NCBI GenBank assembly: GCA_963702565.1
Contig: CAVPDE010000024.1
Span: 310,001 to 374,000 of the forward strand
Reading direction: 5' to 3'
Length of the DNA: 64,000 nucleotides
Source of the DNA: CAVPDE01 sp963702565
GTDB taxonomy: Bacteria; Desulfobacterota; DSM-4660; Desulfatiglandales; HGW-15
Every line of letters begins with the position of its first letter. The stretch's first letter is position 1. The notes under the pieces were generated by a model. The model ran no database searches and was not told the origin of the DNA. It saw only the letters and a program-made list of their open reading frames with translations. The position numbers were made by a program, and so were the translations under genes. Of the stretch, positions 7,720-16,607 are shown one piece after another.

Positions 7720-8184
7720 TTACTTTACTCCGCTGTGGCCGAACCCTCCCTCCCCTCTCGTGGTGGTCTCGAGCCGGTCCACTTCCAGGATCACTGCACG
7801 GGCAACACGGGTAACGACCATCTGGGCAATGCGATCGCCCCTCCTGATCACAAAGGGGGCCTTGCCCCAGTTGATGAGAACGAGGCCGATTTCGCCCCGG
7901 TAATCCGAATCGACCGTGCCGGGCGAGTTGACCATCCCGACACCGTGCCTCAGGGCCAGCCCGCTTCTGGGCCGAACCTGCGCCTCATAGCCCGGAGGAA
8001 GAGAGATGGCCAGCCCGGTTGGAACCAATCGGATGTCGCCCGGATGAAGGGTTAGTTCCCCGGGAACGGCAGCCCGCAAATCCAGGCCCGAAGAACCCGC
8101 CGTTTCGTAGGAAGGCAGGGCCATGTCCTGATTTCCCTCGAGGCGCATCACCCTGAGGGTCACATGGTCCGGAGAGTCACTCAT
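7720..8184 (-). CDS. dut: dUTP diphosphatase
   Basis: Hydrolyses dUTP to dUMP and PPi, keeping uracil out of DNA and feeding dTMP synthesis; trimeric, cytosolic, 154 aa. All five trimeric dUTPase motifs are visible in order: AGSSGLDLRA, PRSGLA, NSPGTVDSDYRGEI (with the catalytic Asp), RGDRIAQMV, and the C-terminal lid RGEGGFGHSG. It lies 25 bases after the M16 peptidase gene and looks like the last gene of the translation operon. Confidence 0.96.
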   Translation of the reverse strand: MSDSPDHVTLRVMRLEGNQDMALPSYETAGSSGLDLRAAVPGELTLHPGDIRLVPTGLAISLPPGYEAQVRPRSGLALRHGVGMVNSPGTVDSDYRGEIGLVLINWGKAPFVIRRGDRIAQMVVTRVARAVILEVDRLETTTRGEGGFGHSGVK

Positions 8185-8209
8185 CCCTTTCTCCCAAGAA
8201 GACCAGCCT

Positions 8210-9469
8210 CTATCCGAAGGAGACGTTCTTGAAGTCCAGATTCTCTTTTTCCAGGGGGCCTAGCGTGACCAGGGAAACCGAATTTTTTTCAAAGGCCTGA
8301 ACCGCGACTTCCACCACCTGATCCACCGTGACCTTCTGGAGATCCGCGACCACCTCGTCGTAGGAGATGTACCGGCCGAAGATCCCCTCGTTCTTTGCAA
8401 GGCGGATCATTCGGGCATCCGTGTTTTCGGAACCCAGCAAAATCCCTCCGATGAGGTGCTCCAGGGTGGCGTCCAGGTCGGACCTGGAAACGTCTCCTTT
8501 CTGGATCTTCCTGATCTCCTTCTTGATCACTTTAAGCGCCCGGTTCACCTCCTTGGGATCCGTGGCCACATAGATGCCGAGCATGCCGGCATCGATGTAA
8601 GACGACACAAAGGAAAAAACATTGTAGGCCAGACCTCTTTTCTCCCGGATCTCCTGGAAAAGCCGCGAACTCATGTTGCCGCCGAGGATGGCGTTCAGCA
8701 CGGCCCCGGCAAACCGAAGCTCGCTGGACAGATGCGGGCCGTTGCCTCCCAGACAGAGGTGGACCTGTTCGAGATCCTTGGGGTGGCACGAGACGCCGAA
8801 ATGACCGCTCGGAGCCGTGCGCACCGGAGCCTCGGTCGCCGCGGGAAGCGACTCGAAGAGAGGGGCCAGGTACCGGACGAGACCGTCGTGATCCACATTG
8901 CCGGCAGCCGCCACAATGATCCGGCCGGGCGTGTAGAAACGCCGAATGTGGCCAAGAACCGTCTGCTTGTTCATGGAGGCAACCGTTGCCGGCGTGCCCA
9001 TGATGGGCATTCCCAGCGGGTGATTCAACCAGAAAAATCCATTGAACAGCACATGGACCTGCTCATCCGGAGTATCCTCCAGCATGTTGATCTCCTGGAG
9101 GATCACCTGCCTCTCCCTGCTCATGTCCTGGGGATCGAAGAGGGAATTGAGGAATATGTCGGAGAGGATATCGGCAAGCCTCTCAAGGTGTTTGTTGAGC
9201 ACCCGGGAGTGGAAGCAAGTGGACTCCGCGCCTGTGAAGGCGTTGGAAAACCCTCCGATGGCGTCCAGTTCCTTAGCGATCTGCAGGCTGTTCCGCGTGC
9301 GGGTCCCCTTGAACGTCATGTGCTCGATGAAGTGGGAGATCCCGTTGTCCTCTTCCCCTTCATCCCTGGAGCCCACGTTCACCCAGATGCCCAGAGACAC
9401 GGAACGGAAATGCTCCAGCCTTTCAGAGACGATCCGGATCCCGTTTTTCAGAACCGTCTTATGATACAT
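8210..9469 (-). CDS. M16 family zinc peptidase
   Basis: A pitrilysin/mitochondrial-processing-peptidase-like protein of 419 aa. The inverted zinc motif HFIEH is at 46-50, and downstream acidic residues (for example in NAFTGAEST) fit the third ligand. The RGLAYNVFS stretch of the second M16 domain is also present, so it is a complete two-domain member. The 11-base overlap with pnp and the same order in many bacteria (pnp, M16, dut) indicate cotranscription. The physiological substrate is unknown. Confidence 0.92.
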   Translation of the reverse strand: MYHKTVLKNGIRIVSERLEHFRSVSLGIWVNVGSRDEGEEDNGISHFIEHMTFKGTRTRNSLQIAKELDAIGGFSNAFTGAESTCFHSRVLNKHLERLADILSDIFLNSLFDPQDMSRERQVILQEINMLEDTPDEQVHVLFNGFFWLNHPLGMPIMGTPATVASMNKQTVLGHIRRFYTPGRIIVAAAGNVDHDGLVRYLAPLFESLPAATEAPVRTAPSGHFGVSCHPKDLEQVHLCLGGNGPHLSSELRFAGAVLNAILGGNMSSRLFQEIREKRGLAYNVFSFVSSYIDAGMLGIYVATDPKEVNRALKVIKKEIRKIQKGDVSRSDLDATLEHLIGGILLGSENTDARMIRLAKNEGIFGRYISYDEVVADLQKVTVDQVVEVAVQAFEKNSVSLVTLGPLEKENLDFKNVSFG

Positions 9470-11558
9470 CGCTCAGGCTTTCACCCAGCGCGGCTTTCCG
9501 GGACAGGGCAATTCTTCCATTTTTGTCGATGTCCAGGACTTTGACCAAGACCTCATCTCCCTCTCTCAGGATGTCCGTGACCTTGTTCACCCGCTCTTTG
9601 TCCAGCTGGGAGATGTGAATCAGGCCGTCGGTCCCGGGCAGGATCTCGACGAAGGCGCCGAAGTCCATGATCTTCCTGACCTTGCCCTTGTACAATTTGC
9701 CCACTTCGGCTTCCTGAACAACCCTGCCGACCATCTCGATCGCTATCTTTGACAGGTCTCCGTCAGGAGAGGCGATCATCACCCGGCCCTCGTCGTCCAC
9801 GTCGATCTTGGAATCCGTGGCCGCGCTGATTTCCTTGATGACCTTGCCGCCCGGCCCGATCAGCAGCCGAACTTTGTCAGGTTTGATCTGGAGGATGGTG
9901 ATCACGGGCGCATACTGGGAAACCTGGGCCCTCGGCTTGTTGATGGCGTCCTTCATCTTGTCCAGGATGTGGAGCCTTGCCTGTCTGGCCTGCTCCAGGG
10001 CGGTTTGCATGACCTCGCGCGTGACCCCGTCGATCTTGATGTCCATTTGAAGACCCGTGATACCGCCCGCGGTCCCGGTCACTTTGAAATCCATATCCCC
10101 GTAATGGTCTTCGTCGCCGATAATGTCCGTCAGAACGGCCGTCCTGCGGCCGTCAGAAATCAGGCCCATGGCCACGCCGGCCACCGGTTCCTTGATGGGC
10201 ACGCCTGCATCCATCAGGGACAGGGAGCCTCCGCACACGCTCGCCATGGACGACGAGCCGTTGGATTCCAGAATCTCGGAAACCACCCGAATCGTGTACT
10301 GGAACTCTTCCTTGGGAGGAAGCACCGGCATCAGGCTTCTGTGGGCCAGCGCTCCGTGGCCGATGTCCCTGCGGCTGGGGCCTCCTAATCTTTTGGCCTC
10401 CCCGACCGAATAGGGGGGAAAATTGTAGTGCAACAGGAAGCGCTTGAATCGGACGCCGTAAATCGTCTCCATCCTCTGTTCGTCCATCTCCGTCCCCAGG
10501 GTGGTCAGCACGAGCGCTTGAGTCTCCCCTCTGGTGAAAAGGGCGGAGCCGTGAACGCGAGGAAGCACCCCGACTATGCACTCGATGGGTCTCACCTCGG
10601 TGAAGCTCCGGCCGTCGATTCGCCTCCCCTCTTCCAGGATCATTCGGCGAACCAGGGCTCTCTCGATCTCCGCGAGCATCTCCTTGATTTCCGATTCCCT
10701 TCCTTCGTACTCCGTTGCCAGGGCTTTCAGAGTCTTGGTCGCGGCATCGTCTCTTTTGTCCTGTCTTTCCTTTTTGTCGGCAGTGGTCGAGGCCTCCTGC
10801 AGAAGGGGAAGAGCCAGTTCCTTGATTTTCGCTTCCAGAGCCGCGTCTCTCGGGGCAGGAGCAATGTCTCTCTTGGGTTTTCCGACCGCCCTGCGGATCT
10901 CCTCCTGCATGTCGAGGAGGGGCTGCAGTGCTTGATGGCCGAAAAAGACCGCATCAATCATGTCCGATTCGGAGACGAAGTTTCCGCCCCCTTCCACCAT
11001 GACCACGGCGGACCGCGTCCCTGCCACAATCAGCTGGATATCGCTTTCCTCCTGCTCGGAAAGCGTGGGGTTCGCCACCAGTTTTCCCCCTACCCTTCCC
11101 ACCCGGACCGCTCCCACCGGTCCGCGGAAAGGGATGTCCGACACCTCGAGGGCTGCAGAGGCCCCCACAAGCGCGAGCACATCCGCCTCGTTCTCCCGGT
11201 CCGTAGAGAGCACGGTGGCAATGATCTGGGTTTCGTAATAGTAGTTGTCCGGGAAAAGGGGTCTTAGCGGCCGGTCAATAAGCCTGGACACCAGCGTCTC
11301 CCTTTCGCTCGGCCTCCCCATGTCCCTTCGAAAATAGTTGCCGGGAATCCTCCCCCCTGCATAGGACATCTCCTGGTACTCGACCGTCAGAGGTAGAAAA
11401 TCCACGCCTTCCCTGAGTTCATTGGTTGCCACCGCGGTGACCAGCACCACGGTCTCGCCCAGGGTAACCACGGCAGAGCCACTGGCCTGTTTGGCGATCC
11501 GGCCAGTTTCTATATGCATCATCTGCCCATTCATTTCCCTTGATGCACTCTTGATCAT
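9459..11558 (-). CDS. pnp: Polyribonucleotide nucleotidyltransferase (PNPase)
   Basis: Phosphorolytic 3'-to-5' exoribonuclease and degradosome component, 699 aa. The ATG at 11558 (MIKSASREMNG) has GGAAG 5 bases upstream and matches the family N-terminus; the frame continues to 11591 but those 11 codons are unlikely. Domain order: RNase PH domain 1 (with FLPLTVEYQEMSYAGGRIPG and FRRDMGRPSERE), a helical linker, RNase PH domain 2 (VLTTLGTEMDEQRME, LTDIIGDEDHYGDMDFKVTG with catalytic Asp residues), KH (IGPGGKVIKEI) and S1 (GKVRKIMDFGAFVEILPG). It is downstream of rpsO with an 86-base gap, as in many bacteria. Confidence 0.97.
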   Translation of the reverse strand: MIKSASREMNGQMMHIETGRIAKQASGSAVVTLGETVVLVTAVATNELREGVDFLPLTVEYQEMSYAGGRIPGNYFRRDMGRPSERETLVSRLIDRPLRPLFPDNYYYETQIIATVLSTDRENEADVLALVGASAALEVSDIPFRGPVGAVRVGRVGGKLVANPTLSEQEESDIQLIVAGTRSAVVMVEGGGNFVSESDMIDAVFFGHQALQPLLDMQEEIRRAVGKPKRDIAPAPRDAALEAKIKELALPLLQEASTTADKKERQDKRDDAATKTLKALATEYEGRESEIKEMLAEIERALVRRMILEEGRRIDGRSFTEVRPIECIVGVLPRVHGSALFTRGETQALVLTTLGTEMDEQRMETIYGVRFKRFLLHYNFPPYSVGEAKRLGGPSRRDIGHGALAHRSLMPVLPPKEEFQYTIRVVSEILESNGSSSMASVCGGSLSLMDAGVPIKEPVAGVAMGLISDGRRTAVLTDIIGDEDHYGDMDFKVTGTAGGITGLQMDIKIDGVTREVMQTALEQARQARLHILDKMKDAINKPRAQVSQYAPVITILQIKPDKVRLLIGPGGKVIKEISAATDSKIDVDDEGRVMIASPDGDLSKIAIEMVGRVVQEAEVGKLYKGKVRKIMDFGAFVEILPGTDGLIHISQLDKERVNKVTDILREGDEVLVKVLDIDKNGRIALSRKAALGESLSDVS

Positions 11559-11644
11559 GTGTACTTCCATCCTTTCAATGAAGTGAGACAAAAGATCCTT
11601 CGGCCCGGGCCTGCTTCAGGATCGTCCTCTCTGATGAACCGGTC

Positions 11645-11914
11645 CTACTTCCTCAGGCCGAGTTCTTTGATAACGGATAAATATCTTTTCTCGTCCGTTC
11701 TCCGCAGATAGTTGAGCAGCCGTCTCCTCTGACCGACCAGTTTCAACAACCCTCTTCGAGAATGGTGATCCTTCTTGTGGGTCTTGAAATGCTCCGTCAG
11801 CATGTTGATGCGATTGCTCAGAATGGCCACCTGGACCTCCGGAGAACCCGTGTCTTTTTCATGCAGCTTGAATTGATCGATGATCTCTTTCTTTGCTTCC
11901 GCTTTGAGCACCAC
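11645..11914 (-). CDS. rpsO: 30S ribosomal protein S15
   Basis: Primary 16S rRNA-binding protein of the small-subunit platform, 89 aa as expected. The family signature HKKDHHSRRGLLKLVGQRRRLLNYL is recognisable, ending in VIKELGLRK. The start is GTG, 8 bases after a strong AAGGAGG; an ATG nearer the Shine-Dalgarno is out of frame. In many bacteria S15 represses its own mRNA via the leader. Confidence 0.97.
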   Translation of the reverse strand: MVLKAEAKKEIIDQFKLHEKDTGSPEVQVAILSNRINMLTEHFKTHKKDHHSRRGLLKLVGQRRRLLNYLRRTDEKRYLSVIKELGLRK

Positions 11915-11972
11915 GTTGCATACCTCCTTTAGATTAGAAACCTGCCGAGTTTTGTTTTGAACCTACGCGCCC

Positions 11973-12872
11973 TCAGACAAAGACTCGCGAAACGCGGAGG
12001 CGACCTTTTGCCCCGGGCTCGAAACGCACAAGAGCTACCAGATCCGCGCCGTTCACGAGTTTCACGTCTTCCTGAGGGAAAGGCGCTTTCTTACCCAGTT
12101 CCTCCCATGCGGGCTGGTACCCTCTTCGCACCCGGAGGGCGGTGTTTTCATCCACCTCCACTTCCGTGAAGTGGGGCAACGCATTCCGCAAAGGGATGAT
12201 CTTTCCTTTCACCGTCTCTGCGGCGGCTCCCATGGCTCCGGAGCCCAGAGCGTCCTCCACCCGATAAGGCCCGATGGCCGTCCGCCTGAGGGCTTTGAGG
12301 TGAGCCCCCACCTCCAGCGCCTTTCCCAGGTCCGCGGCGAGGGTGCGGACATAGGTCCCTGAAGAGCAAACCACCCTGAAGGTCACATCAGGGAGATCCA
12401 GCGACAGGATGGTCCATTCCATGATCCTCACCCGCCGCTTCTCCAGGTTCACCGGCAATCCTTTTCGCGCCAGCGCATAGGCCCTCTTCCCCTGCACCTT
12501 CAGAGCCGAGAACGACGGGGGGGTCTGCTCCGTCTCACCCACAAAGGCTTTGGCTCTTTCCCTGACAAGCTCCGGATCGAGCTTCGGAACGGTCTTTACG
12601 TTCGTCACCCGACCTGTTCGGTCCAGGGTGTCGGTTTCAGTCCCAAGGGTCAGGGTTCCGTAGTACGTTTTGTCCCCGGCCATGAGATAGGGGGAGAGCT
12701 TTGTCCCCTGCCCGATCAGAACCAGCAGCAAGCCGGTCGCAAAGGGATCGAGCGTTCCGGCATGACCGACCTTGCTGACTTGAAGGAGCTTCTTGACTTC
12801 CCTCACGACACTGGAGGAGGTCTCGCCCTCTTCCTTGTCCACGATCAGCACGCCGTCACAGGGTTCAACCAC
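11973..12872 (-). CDS. truB: tRNA pseudouridine(55) synthase
   Basis: Makes pseudouridine 55 in the T-loop of all elongator tRNAs; 299 aa. The catalytic aspartate is in KVGHAGTLDPFATG near residue 42; KTYYGTLTLG and SGTYVRTLAADLG are the other family motifs. A PUA-like C-terminal region ends in RLRVSRVFV. The start is GTG with GAGGGG 4 bases upstream. It is 9 bases after rbfA. Confidence 0.96.
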   Translation of the reverse strand: MVEPCDGVLIVDKEEGETSSSVVREVKKLLQVSKVGHAGTLDPFATGLLLVLIGQGTKLSPYLMAGDKTYYGTLTLGTETDTLDRTGRVTNVKTVPKLDPELVRERAKAFVGETEQTPPSFSALKVQGKRAYALARKGLPVNLEKRRVRIMEWTILSLDLPDVTFRVVCSSGTYVRTLAADLGKALEVGAHLKALRRTAIGPYRVEDALGSGAMGAAAETVKGKIIPLRNALPHFTEVEVDENTALRVRRGYQPAWEELGKKAPFPQEDVKLVNGADLVALVRFEPGAKGRLRVSRVFV

Positions 12873-12881
12873 GCCTCCCCT

Positions 12882-13250
12882 CTACGTCCCAGGACCGGAA
12901 GATTCTTCCGTCCTCAGCCTCTGAAAGAGTTTCTCCATGTGGTCCCCCTCGGCTAGCGACGGGTCATGCCTGAAGACGATCTCCGGAATGTACTTGAGAT
13001 CCATGCGGAGGCCGATTTCTCGCTTGATGAATCCCGTGGCGCTCTCCAGCCCCTTCTGCGCTTCCGTGATCTCCTGCTCATTCCCGATCAGGCTATAGAA
13101 CGCCTTGGCGTACCGGAGATCTTTGCTGACGACGATTCCCGTCACCGTTACCTTCTTTACTCTCGGATCCTTGACCCTGGTCATCAGCAGATCGGCAATC
13201 TCTCTGAGGATCAGGTCACCGACCCTGTTGGCTCTTCTGCCCGGCAACAT
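12882..13250 (-). CDS. rbfA: 30S ribosome-binding factor RbfA
   Basis: Assembly factor that binds the 16S 5' helix region and helps 30S maturation; 122 aa. Family features are RANRVGDLILREIADLL at the N-terminus and the KH-like core with DPRVKKVTVTGIVVSKDLRYAKAFYS, ending at FRHDPSLAEGDHMEKL. It lies between ylxP and truB in the conserved operon order. Confidence 0.95.
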   Translation of the reverse strand: MLPGRRANRVGDLILREIADLLMTRVKDPRVKKVTVTGIVVSKDLRYAKAFYSLIGNEQEITEAQKGLESATGFIKREIGLRMDLKYIPEIVFRHDPSLAEGDHMEKLFQRLRTEESSGPGT

Positions 13251-13297
13251 CCGCGTCTCTCTCTACCCTAATGCAGGCCCACGGCTGCAGCGAAAGC

Positions 13298-13585
13298 CTA
13301 CAAGTTTATGACTTCTGTTTCCACATTAACGATTTCAGCCAAGTACATGGATTCGATGAATTCCAGGATGTTACTGAGCGACGAATCCATGTGACGCCGG
13401 TCATTGCCTACCGTGGTGACCCCGATTTCGATCCTCTGCCAGTTGTCGTTGGAGCCCACCTCCGCCACCGCGGCGTTGAACTTGTGTTTCACCCTGTCCA
13501 CCATGCTCCGAACGATCTTCCGCTTGCCCTTGAGCGAGTGGTTGTCCTGGATCCGGAATTCGATTTTCAGGGTGCCCACGACCAT
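13298..13585 (-). CDS. DUF503 family protein YlxP
   Basis: A small conserved protein of 95 aa encoded 3 bases after infB and before rbfA, the usual place of ylxP. It has the DUF503 pattern: the HSLKGKRKIVRSMVDRVKHKFN helix preceded by a short beta strand, and AEVGSNDNWQ. It is thought to act in ribosome or RNA metabolism, but no reaction is established. Confidence 0.88.
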   Translation of the reverse strand: MVVGTLKIEFRIQDNHSLKGKRKIVRSMVDRVKHKFNAAVAEVGSNDNWQRIEIGVTTVGNDRRHMDSSLSNILEFIESMYLAEIVNVETEVINL

Positions 13586-13588
13586 GAA

Positions 13589-16300
13589 TCAGAGCTCCGG
13601 CCTGACCTCTTCGACCTGGAACACTTCAAAGACATCCCCGGGTTTGATGTCCTGAAAGTTCTCGAGAGTGATGCCGCACTCATAACCCGTCTGCACTTCC
13701 TTCACGTCGTCCTTGAAGCGCCGCAGGGAGGCGATCTTTCCTTCAAAGACCACCACCTCATCCCTCAGCAGGCGCGTCCTGGCGTTTCTCTCCACTCGGC
13801 CATCGGTCACAGAGCAGCCGGCCACCGTCCCGATCTTGGGAATGTGAAACACCTCTTTGACCGTCGCCCGGCCCATGAAACTCTCCTTGAAAACCGGCGC
13901 CAGGAGTCCGGCCATGGCCAGCTTAATGTCCTGAATCAAGTTGTAGATGACGTCATAGTATCGGATGTCCACCTTTTCCTTTTCAGCGAGTTCCGTCACC
14001 CGGGGGTTGGCCCGAACATTGAAGCCGATGATGATCGCCCCGGAAGCCGAGGCCAGCATAACGTCCGTTTCCGAGATGGCGCCTGTGGAGGAGTGGATGA
14101 TTTTGAGTTTGACCTCCTCGGAGATCAGCTTGGCAAGGGAGTCCGAGATCGCCTCAATGGATCCCTGCACGTCCGCCTTCATGACGAGGTTGAGATCCTT
14201 GACCTCTCCCTCTTTGATCTTCTGGAAGAGATCATCCAGGCTGACAATTCCCCGTTTCTCTCCCTCCCACTTCTTGGACTGGGTCAGGCGATATTCGATC
14301 ACCTCTTTGGCCGTCTTCTCATCCGGTACGGCGATGAACTCGTCCCCTGCCATGGGCACTCCCGAGATACCGTAGACCTCCACCGGCATCGAAGGGGTCG
14401 CGACGATCATCCGCTTGCCCCTGTTGTTGAGCATGGCCCGAACCTTGCCGAAGTGCTCCCCGCAGATGAAGAAGCTGCCCTGCTTGAGGGTTCCGCTTCG
14501 AATCAGGACCGTGGCCACAGGCCCTCGGTTCTTGTCAAGCTTGGCTTCGATCACTGTGCCTCTGGCGGGCTTCTCCGGATTGGCCTTGAGTTCCAGCACC
14601 TCGGCCTGGAGAAGAATCAGTTCGAGGAGTTCATCCACGCCCTCACCCGTCTTGGCCGATATGCTTCCGAAAATGGTCTGTCCCCCCCATTCCTCGGGCG
14701 CCAGTCCCAGCTCGGCCAGCTCCCTGCGGACTCTCTCCACATTGGCCTCGGGTTTGTCGATTTTGTTGATCGCCACCACAATGGGAATGTTGGCGGCCCG
14801 ACCGTGATTGATCGCCTCTTTGGTTTGGGGCATGACCCCGTCATCGGCTGCCACAACCAGCACGATGATGTCCGTCACTTTAGCTCCCCGGGCTCTCATG
14901 GCGGTGAACGCTTCGTGCCCCGGCGTGTCCAGGAAAACAATGTCTCCCCCCTCGCGCTCCACGTAGTACGCCCCGATGTGCTGCGTGATGCCCCCGGACT
15001 CGCCCGCAATGATGTTGGACTTCCGAATGTAATCGAGCAGGGAGGTCTTCCCGTGATCCACATGACCCATGATGGTCACCACCGGAGGTCGCGCCTTCAA
15101 CTCCTCCGGCTTGTCCTGCACTTCCGTGAGGCTCTCTTCGAAATCAAAACGGGCCGCTTCCAGTTCGAACCCGAAGTCATCGCCCAGGAGCGAAGCCGTC
15201 TCATAGTCGATCGTCTGGTTGATGTTGGCCACCATGCCCAGCGCCATCAACTTCCGAATGAGCTCCGCCGCCTTGACGCTCATGGCCTTGGCCAGGTCGG
15301 CGACCGTCACTTTTTCCGGGACCTTGATCTTTCGCTTGGCCGGTTTCGGCGCCACGAGTTCCGGCTGCTTCATTCTTTTGGGGGCCTCTTTGCCCGGGAG
15401 TTCCTTTTTCTTGCGTTTGATCAGGCGGCCTTCATAGAGATCCGCTCTCTCAAAAACCTCGAATTTGCGAAGGCGAATAACGCTCCGAGGGGTCTCCTCT
15501 TCGCGCGCCACACCCTTTTTCTCCTTCCTCTTCTTTCCTCTTCTCTCCTTTTCTTCCTCAGGAACCGCCGCCTCGGCGTCCAAGGCAGGAGCCTTAAAAG
15601 AGACCTTCTCCTCAACAGGAGCGGCCGCTTCTCTCTTCTTCTCGAAAACCGGTCTGAGAGGGCTCTCCTCGGCTCTCCGGATGATCTTGGCCGGCAGATC
15701 CAGCTTTTTCTTCTTCGGTTTCTTGAGCTTGTCTTTGATCTTCTCTTTATCCAAGACCTTGGATATGGGGGTCTCTATCGCTTCTTCTGCCTTCATCGGT
15801 TCCACAGTCACGTCTTGTTCCGCCGCAGCGGCGGGCTCCCTCTCCACTCTCCTCTCCTCCTTTGTCTCAACGACAGGCTCCACTTCCGCTTCTTCTGCAG
15901 GCTCCTCTCCAACAGCCTCCTCGACGACCGCCTCCTTTGCCCCACGACGACCCTTGGCCGCAGGCGCTCGCGCTGCTGCTGCGGGCCTCTCTTCCACAGG
16001 AGCTTTCGGCACCTCCGCCGACGGGGCTTTGAGAGCCGCTTCCATCTTCTCGGGGACCTTTTCCGCCTCGACGGTGACGGTTTTCTTGCGACGACGAATG
16101 ACCGTGGGCCGGATCCTTTTCTCCTCAATCACTTCCGAAACCACGCCGAGTGCTACTTCCCGGGCCTTTGCCACCACCTCCTCGTCGAGCGTGCTCATGT
16201 AGTTTTTGACAGAGATTCCCCCTGCCTTGAGCTTCTCCACAAGCTCTTTGCTATCCATGCTCAACTCTTTGGCCAACTCATAGACCCTGACTTTCGCCAT
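13589..16300 (-). CDS. infB: Translation initiation factor IF-2
   Basis: GTPase that brings fMet-tRNA to the 30S subunit and promotes subunit joining; 903 aa. The start at 16300 (MAKVRVYELAKELSM) matches the family and follows GGGGGTG; the frame extends 13 codons further without support. Order: IF2_N, a long low-complexity Ala/Glu/Lys/Pro linker (about 60-290), a second IF2_N-like helix region, G domain (GHVDHGKTS, DTPGHEAF, NKIDKPEA), then domains II, III and the C-terminal fMet-tRNA domain. The linker makes the opposite strand open for about 1000 codons, which is not a gene. Confidence 0.97.
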   Translation of the reverse strand: MAKVRVYELAKELSMDSKELVEKLKAGGISVKNYMSTLDEEVVAKAREVALGVVSEVIEEKRIRPTVIRRRKKTVTVEAEKVPEKMEAALKAPSAEVPKAPVEERPAAAARAPAAKGRRGAKEAVVEEAVGEEPAEEAEVEPVVETKEERRVEREPAAAAEQDVTVEPMKAEEAIETPISKVLDKEKIKDKLKKPKKKKLDLPAKIIRRAEESPLRPVFEKKREAAAPVEEKVSFKAPALDAEAAVPEEEKERRGKKRKEKKGVAREEETPRSVIRLRKFEVFERADLYEGRLIKRKKKELPGKEAPKRMKQPELVAPKPAKRKIKVPEKVTVADLAKAMSVKAAELIRKLMALGMVANINQTIDYETASLLGDDFGFELEAARFDFEESLTEVQDKPEELKARPPVVTIMGHVDHGKTSLLDYIRKSNIIAGESGGITQHIGAYYVEREGGDIVFLDTPGHEAFTAMRARGAKVTDIIVLVVAADDGVMPQTKEAINHGRAANIPIVVAINKIDKPEANVERVRRELAELGLAPEEWGGQTIFGSISAKTGEGVDELLELILLQAEVLELKANPEKPARGTVIEAKLDKNRGPVATVLIRSGTLKQGSFFICGEHFGKVRAMLNNRGKRMIVATPSMPVEVYGISGVPMAGDEFIAVPDEKTAKEVIEYRLTQSKKWEGEKRGIVSLDDLFQKIKEGEVKDLNLVMKADVQGSIEAISDSLAKLISEEVKLKIIHSSTGAISETDVMLASASGAIIIGFNVRANPRVTELAEKEKVDIRYYDVIYNLIQDIKLAMAGLLAPVFKESFMGRATVKEVFHIPKIGTVAGCSVTDGRVERNARTRLLRDEVVVFEGKIASLRRFKDDVKEVQTGYECGITLENFQDIKPGDVFEVFQVEEVRPEL

Positions 16301-16358
16301 TGACACCCCCAAGATCCTTTGGATTCTCAACCCCCACAACCCTCTTGTTGTTCTGCAC

Positions 16359-16607
16359 TCATCCGGCCTTTTTCCTTTGCTCGCGAGGAACCCGGAAAAC
16401 GGTCTCCACGCGTTTGCGGTTCATCAGCGCCTCGACGCACGATGGGGCCCTGCACGCATAAGCCCCTCTGCCGAGCTCATGACCGGAATCATCCCTGAGC
16501 AACCCCCTATCCCGGCTGAGAACGAAACGAAGCATTTCCTTTTTGCTCCGCTTGGCCCCGCAGGACACACAGGTCCTCACAGGCACATGCCCTCTACCCC
16601 TGCTCAT
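16359..16607 (-). CDS. YlxR family RNA-binding protein (DUF448)
   Basis: A small basic protein between nusA and infB, 82 aa from the ATG at 16607, with GAGGAAAAGAG upstream; the frame continues to 16667. It has the YlxR signature RTCVSCGAKRSKKEMLRFV, then GRGAYACRAPSCVEAL. It overlaps nusA by 14 bases. Family members bind RNA and have been linked to RNase P and transcription control; the role here is inferred by homology. Confidence 0.88.
   Translation of the reverse strand: MSRGRGHVPVRTCVSCGAKRSKKEMLRFVLSRDRGLLRDDSGHELGRGAYACRAPSCVEALMNRKRVETVFRVPREQRKKAG

Noticed and set aside
13271..16303. 1010-codon open frame on the plus strand
   Set aside because: It is the antisense shadow of infB, caused by the GC-rich Ala/Glu linker and third-position bias; no ribosome site and no protein-like composition.
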